Shown here piece by piece: positions 30,933 through 31,606 of a DNA stretch of 31,606 nt (its first letter is position 1; each line of letters starts with the position of its first letter). The translations under genes were made by a program, and so were the position numbers. Under the pieces are notes generated by a model. That model was not told the DNA's origin and searched no databases. It worked only from the letters and a program-made list of their open reading frames with translations. Source of the DNA: JAVVPO01 sp036655715 (GTDB lineage Bacteria > Bacillota > Clostridia > Lachnospirales > Cellulosilyticaceae); NCBI GenBank assembly GCA_036655715.1, contig JAVVPO010000020.1, positions 1 to 31,606 on the forward strand. The letters run 5' to 3'.

Positions 30933-31373
30933 CTAAACTATCTTGAAATACTCTACGACATTCTTCATTAGTCTAATCAGTTCATTACTATCTTCTTCAC
31001 CAAGATGATCTACTAATCCACATATGTTCTGAAAAAACTTTTCTTTCATTTTGTCATCTAGATTTCTACCCTTTTCCGAAAGAGCTATGAGTAACACCCT
31101 TTTGTCTTTTGAATCCGGTAGTCTCTCGATATATCCTTCTTTTTCAAGTGCATTAATATGATGACTAACTGCTGGCAAAGTTACTCCCATCTTTTTGGCT
31201 ATATCAGATGGCTTTACAGGTTCTCTGTTATACATAGCCGAAAGCATAAATATTAATTGTTTCTCTGCATGCTTCAACTCACAAGCACTCTCTTTCTCAA
31301 ACTTCACACTCCCCATTCTTTGGATAATGCCTTTAAGCTCTAGGGCAGTTTGTAGCCTTTCTTCGTTCGTCAC
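30933..31373 (-). CDS. MarR-family transcriptional regulator
   Basis: A 146-residue dimeric winged-helix regulator. The DNA-binding part reads VKPSDIAKKMGVTLPAVSHH, INALEKEGYIERLPDSKDKR and the wing continues VLLIALSEKGR; the flanking helices form the dimer. It is the first gene of the marR-ABC-ABC operon and should repress that operon until a ligand binds. Translation starts at GTG 31371-31373, seven bases after AGGAGG. The large palindrome overlapping its promoter (31404-31464) is the expected operator, so the system is autoregulated. The ligand is unknown. Confidence 0.93.
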   Translation of the reverse strand: MTNEERLQTALELKGIIQRMGSVKFEKESACELKHAEKQLIFMLSAMYNREPVKPSDIAKKMGVTLPAVSHHINALEKEGYIERLPDSKDKRVLLIALSEKGRNLDDKMKEKFFQNICGLVDHLGEEDSNELIRLMKNVVEYFKIV

Positions 31374-31403
31374 GTGACTTCCTCCTAATTAGATAGATTC
31401 AGA

Positions 31404-31464
31404 GAATATACTTTACCTACTAAATAGTTTAGTAAGTAAATAGTTTACTAGGTAAAGTATATTC
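31404..31464. promoter_or_regulatory. 61-nt palindrome at the marR promoter, candidate MarR operator
   Basis: Arms 31404-31424 and 31444-31464 match at 20 of 21 positions (outer half GAATATACTTTACCTA). The 19-nt centre holds further AGTTTA repeats. One arm contains the -10 box of the operon. The size would allow two MarR dimers, or an RNA hairpin in the leader. Confidence 0.7.
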
Positions 31465-31484
31465 TTGTTGTTTTATATTGTCAA
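31456..31484 (-). promoter_or_regulatory. Promoter of the marR-ABC operon
   Basis: Minus-strand perfect TTGACA (31479-31484), 17-nt spacer and TATACT (31456-31461), the latter inside the outer arm of the palindrome. Confidence 0.75.
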
Positions 31485-31500
31485 TCATTAAAATTCTCTA

Positions 31501-31518
31501 AGCAAATTATAATTTGCT
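31501..31518. promoter_or_regulatory. Perfect 18-bp palindrome upstream of the marR promoter
   Basis: AGCAAATTATAATTTGCT is fully self-complementary. It lies about 17 bp upstream of the -35 box, a position fitting an activator or second repressor site. The binding protein is unknown. Confidence 0.4.
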
Positions 31519-31550
31519 AGGAAACTAGATGGATGTTTGTATTAAACACA

Positions 31551-31594
31551 AAAAAATACACGTAAGCTATTGATAGTCAATAATTTACGTGTAT
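31551..31594 (-). terminator. Terminator of a gene beyond the right window edge
   Basis: ATACACGTAA (31556-31565) pairs with TTACGTGTAT (31585-31594), and an inner TATTGA-TAG-TCAATA stem continues the hairpin. On the minus strand seven T follow. It should end a minus-strand gene lying past base 31606. Confidence 0.8.
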
Positions 31595-31606
31595 CCCCTT
31601 AAGTGG

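Overview
The window is AT-rich with Gram-positive style gene packing: strong GGAGG-type ribosome sites, short intergenic regions, and rho-independent hairpins followed by T runs. The dnaX-ybaB-recR operon, the DeoR and MarR regulators and the B12-dependent microcompartment operon all point to an anaerobic Clostridia-class Firmicute, perhaps a Lachnospirales or Cellulosilyticum-like organism; this is inference from gene content. All the genes I accept lie on the minus strand, so genes are transcribed from high to low coordinates. Two runs of exactly 100 N (1154-1253 and 4035-4134) mark scaffold gaps, so true distances across them are unknown.

The centrepiece (about 18.8 kb down to 4.2 kb) is a bacterial microcompartment (BMC) operon of the propanediol-utilisation type. 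A DeoR regulator with its own promoter and terminator precedes an operon promoter. The operon order is class II sugar-phosphate aldolase, pduC, pduD, pduE (B12 diol dehydratase), pduG, pduH (reactivase), pduO (adenosyltransferase), pduP (CoA-acylating aldehyde dehydrogenase), a zinc-type alcohol dehydrogenase, four BMC-H shell genes, pduL (phosphotransacylase), pduN (BMC-P vertex), pduS and pduT. The aldolase carries an encapsulation-like peptide at its C-terminus. This suggests that fuculose- or rhamnulose-1-phosphate is cleaved inside or at the shell, with lactaldehyde passing to 1,2-propanediol, propionaldehyde, and then propionyl-phosphate or propanol. The most unusual element is a BMC-H protein with a 70-residue N-terminal extension and a strong internal ribosome site at the start of the shell domain. 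It predicts long and short products, as with PduB/PduB' in Salmonella, and no PduB-type trimer is seen in this locus.

Left flank (1-4.1 kb): a gap-truncated AlbA_2/Schlafen-like ATP-binding regulator, a glutathione peroxidase, a decayed DUF985 cupin gene, an XRE regulator with a DUF3796-like membrane protein, a GyrI-like gene remnant and a CPBP membrane protease.

Right flank (19-31.6 kb): a 39-residue lysine/asparagine-rich protein, an ECF transporter S component, an amino-acid ABC binding protein and permease without an ATPase, a secreted LysM-5'-nucleotidase, dnaX-ybaB-recR, an ArsC/Spx-family protein, and a marR-ABC-ABC multidrug exporter operon. That operon is controlled by a 61-nt palindrome overlapping its promoter. 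I see no tRNA, rRNA, CRISPR array, insertion sequence or recognisable riboswitch.
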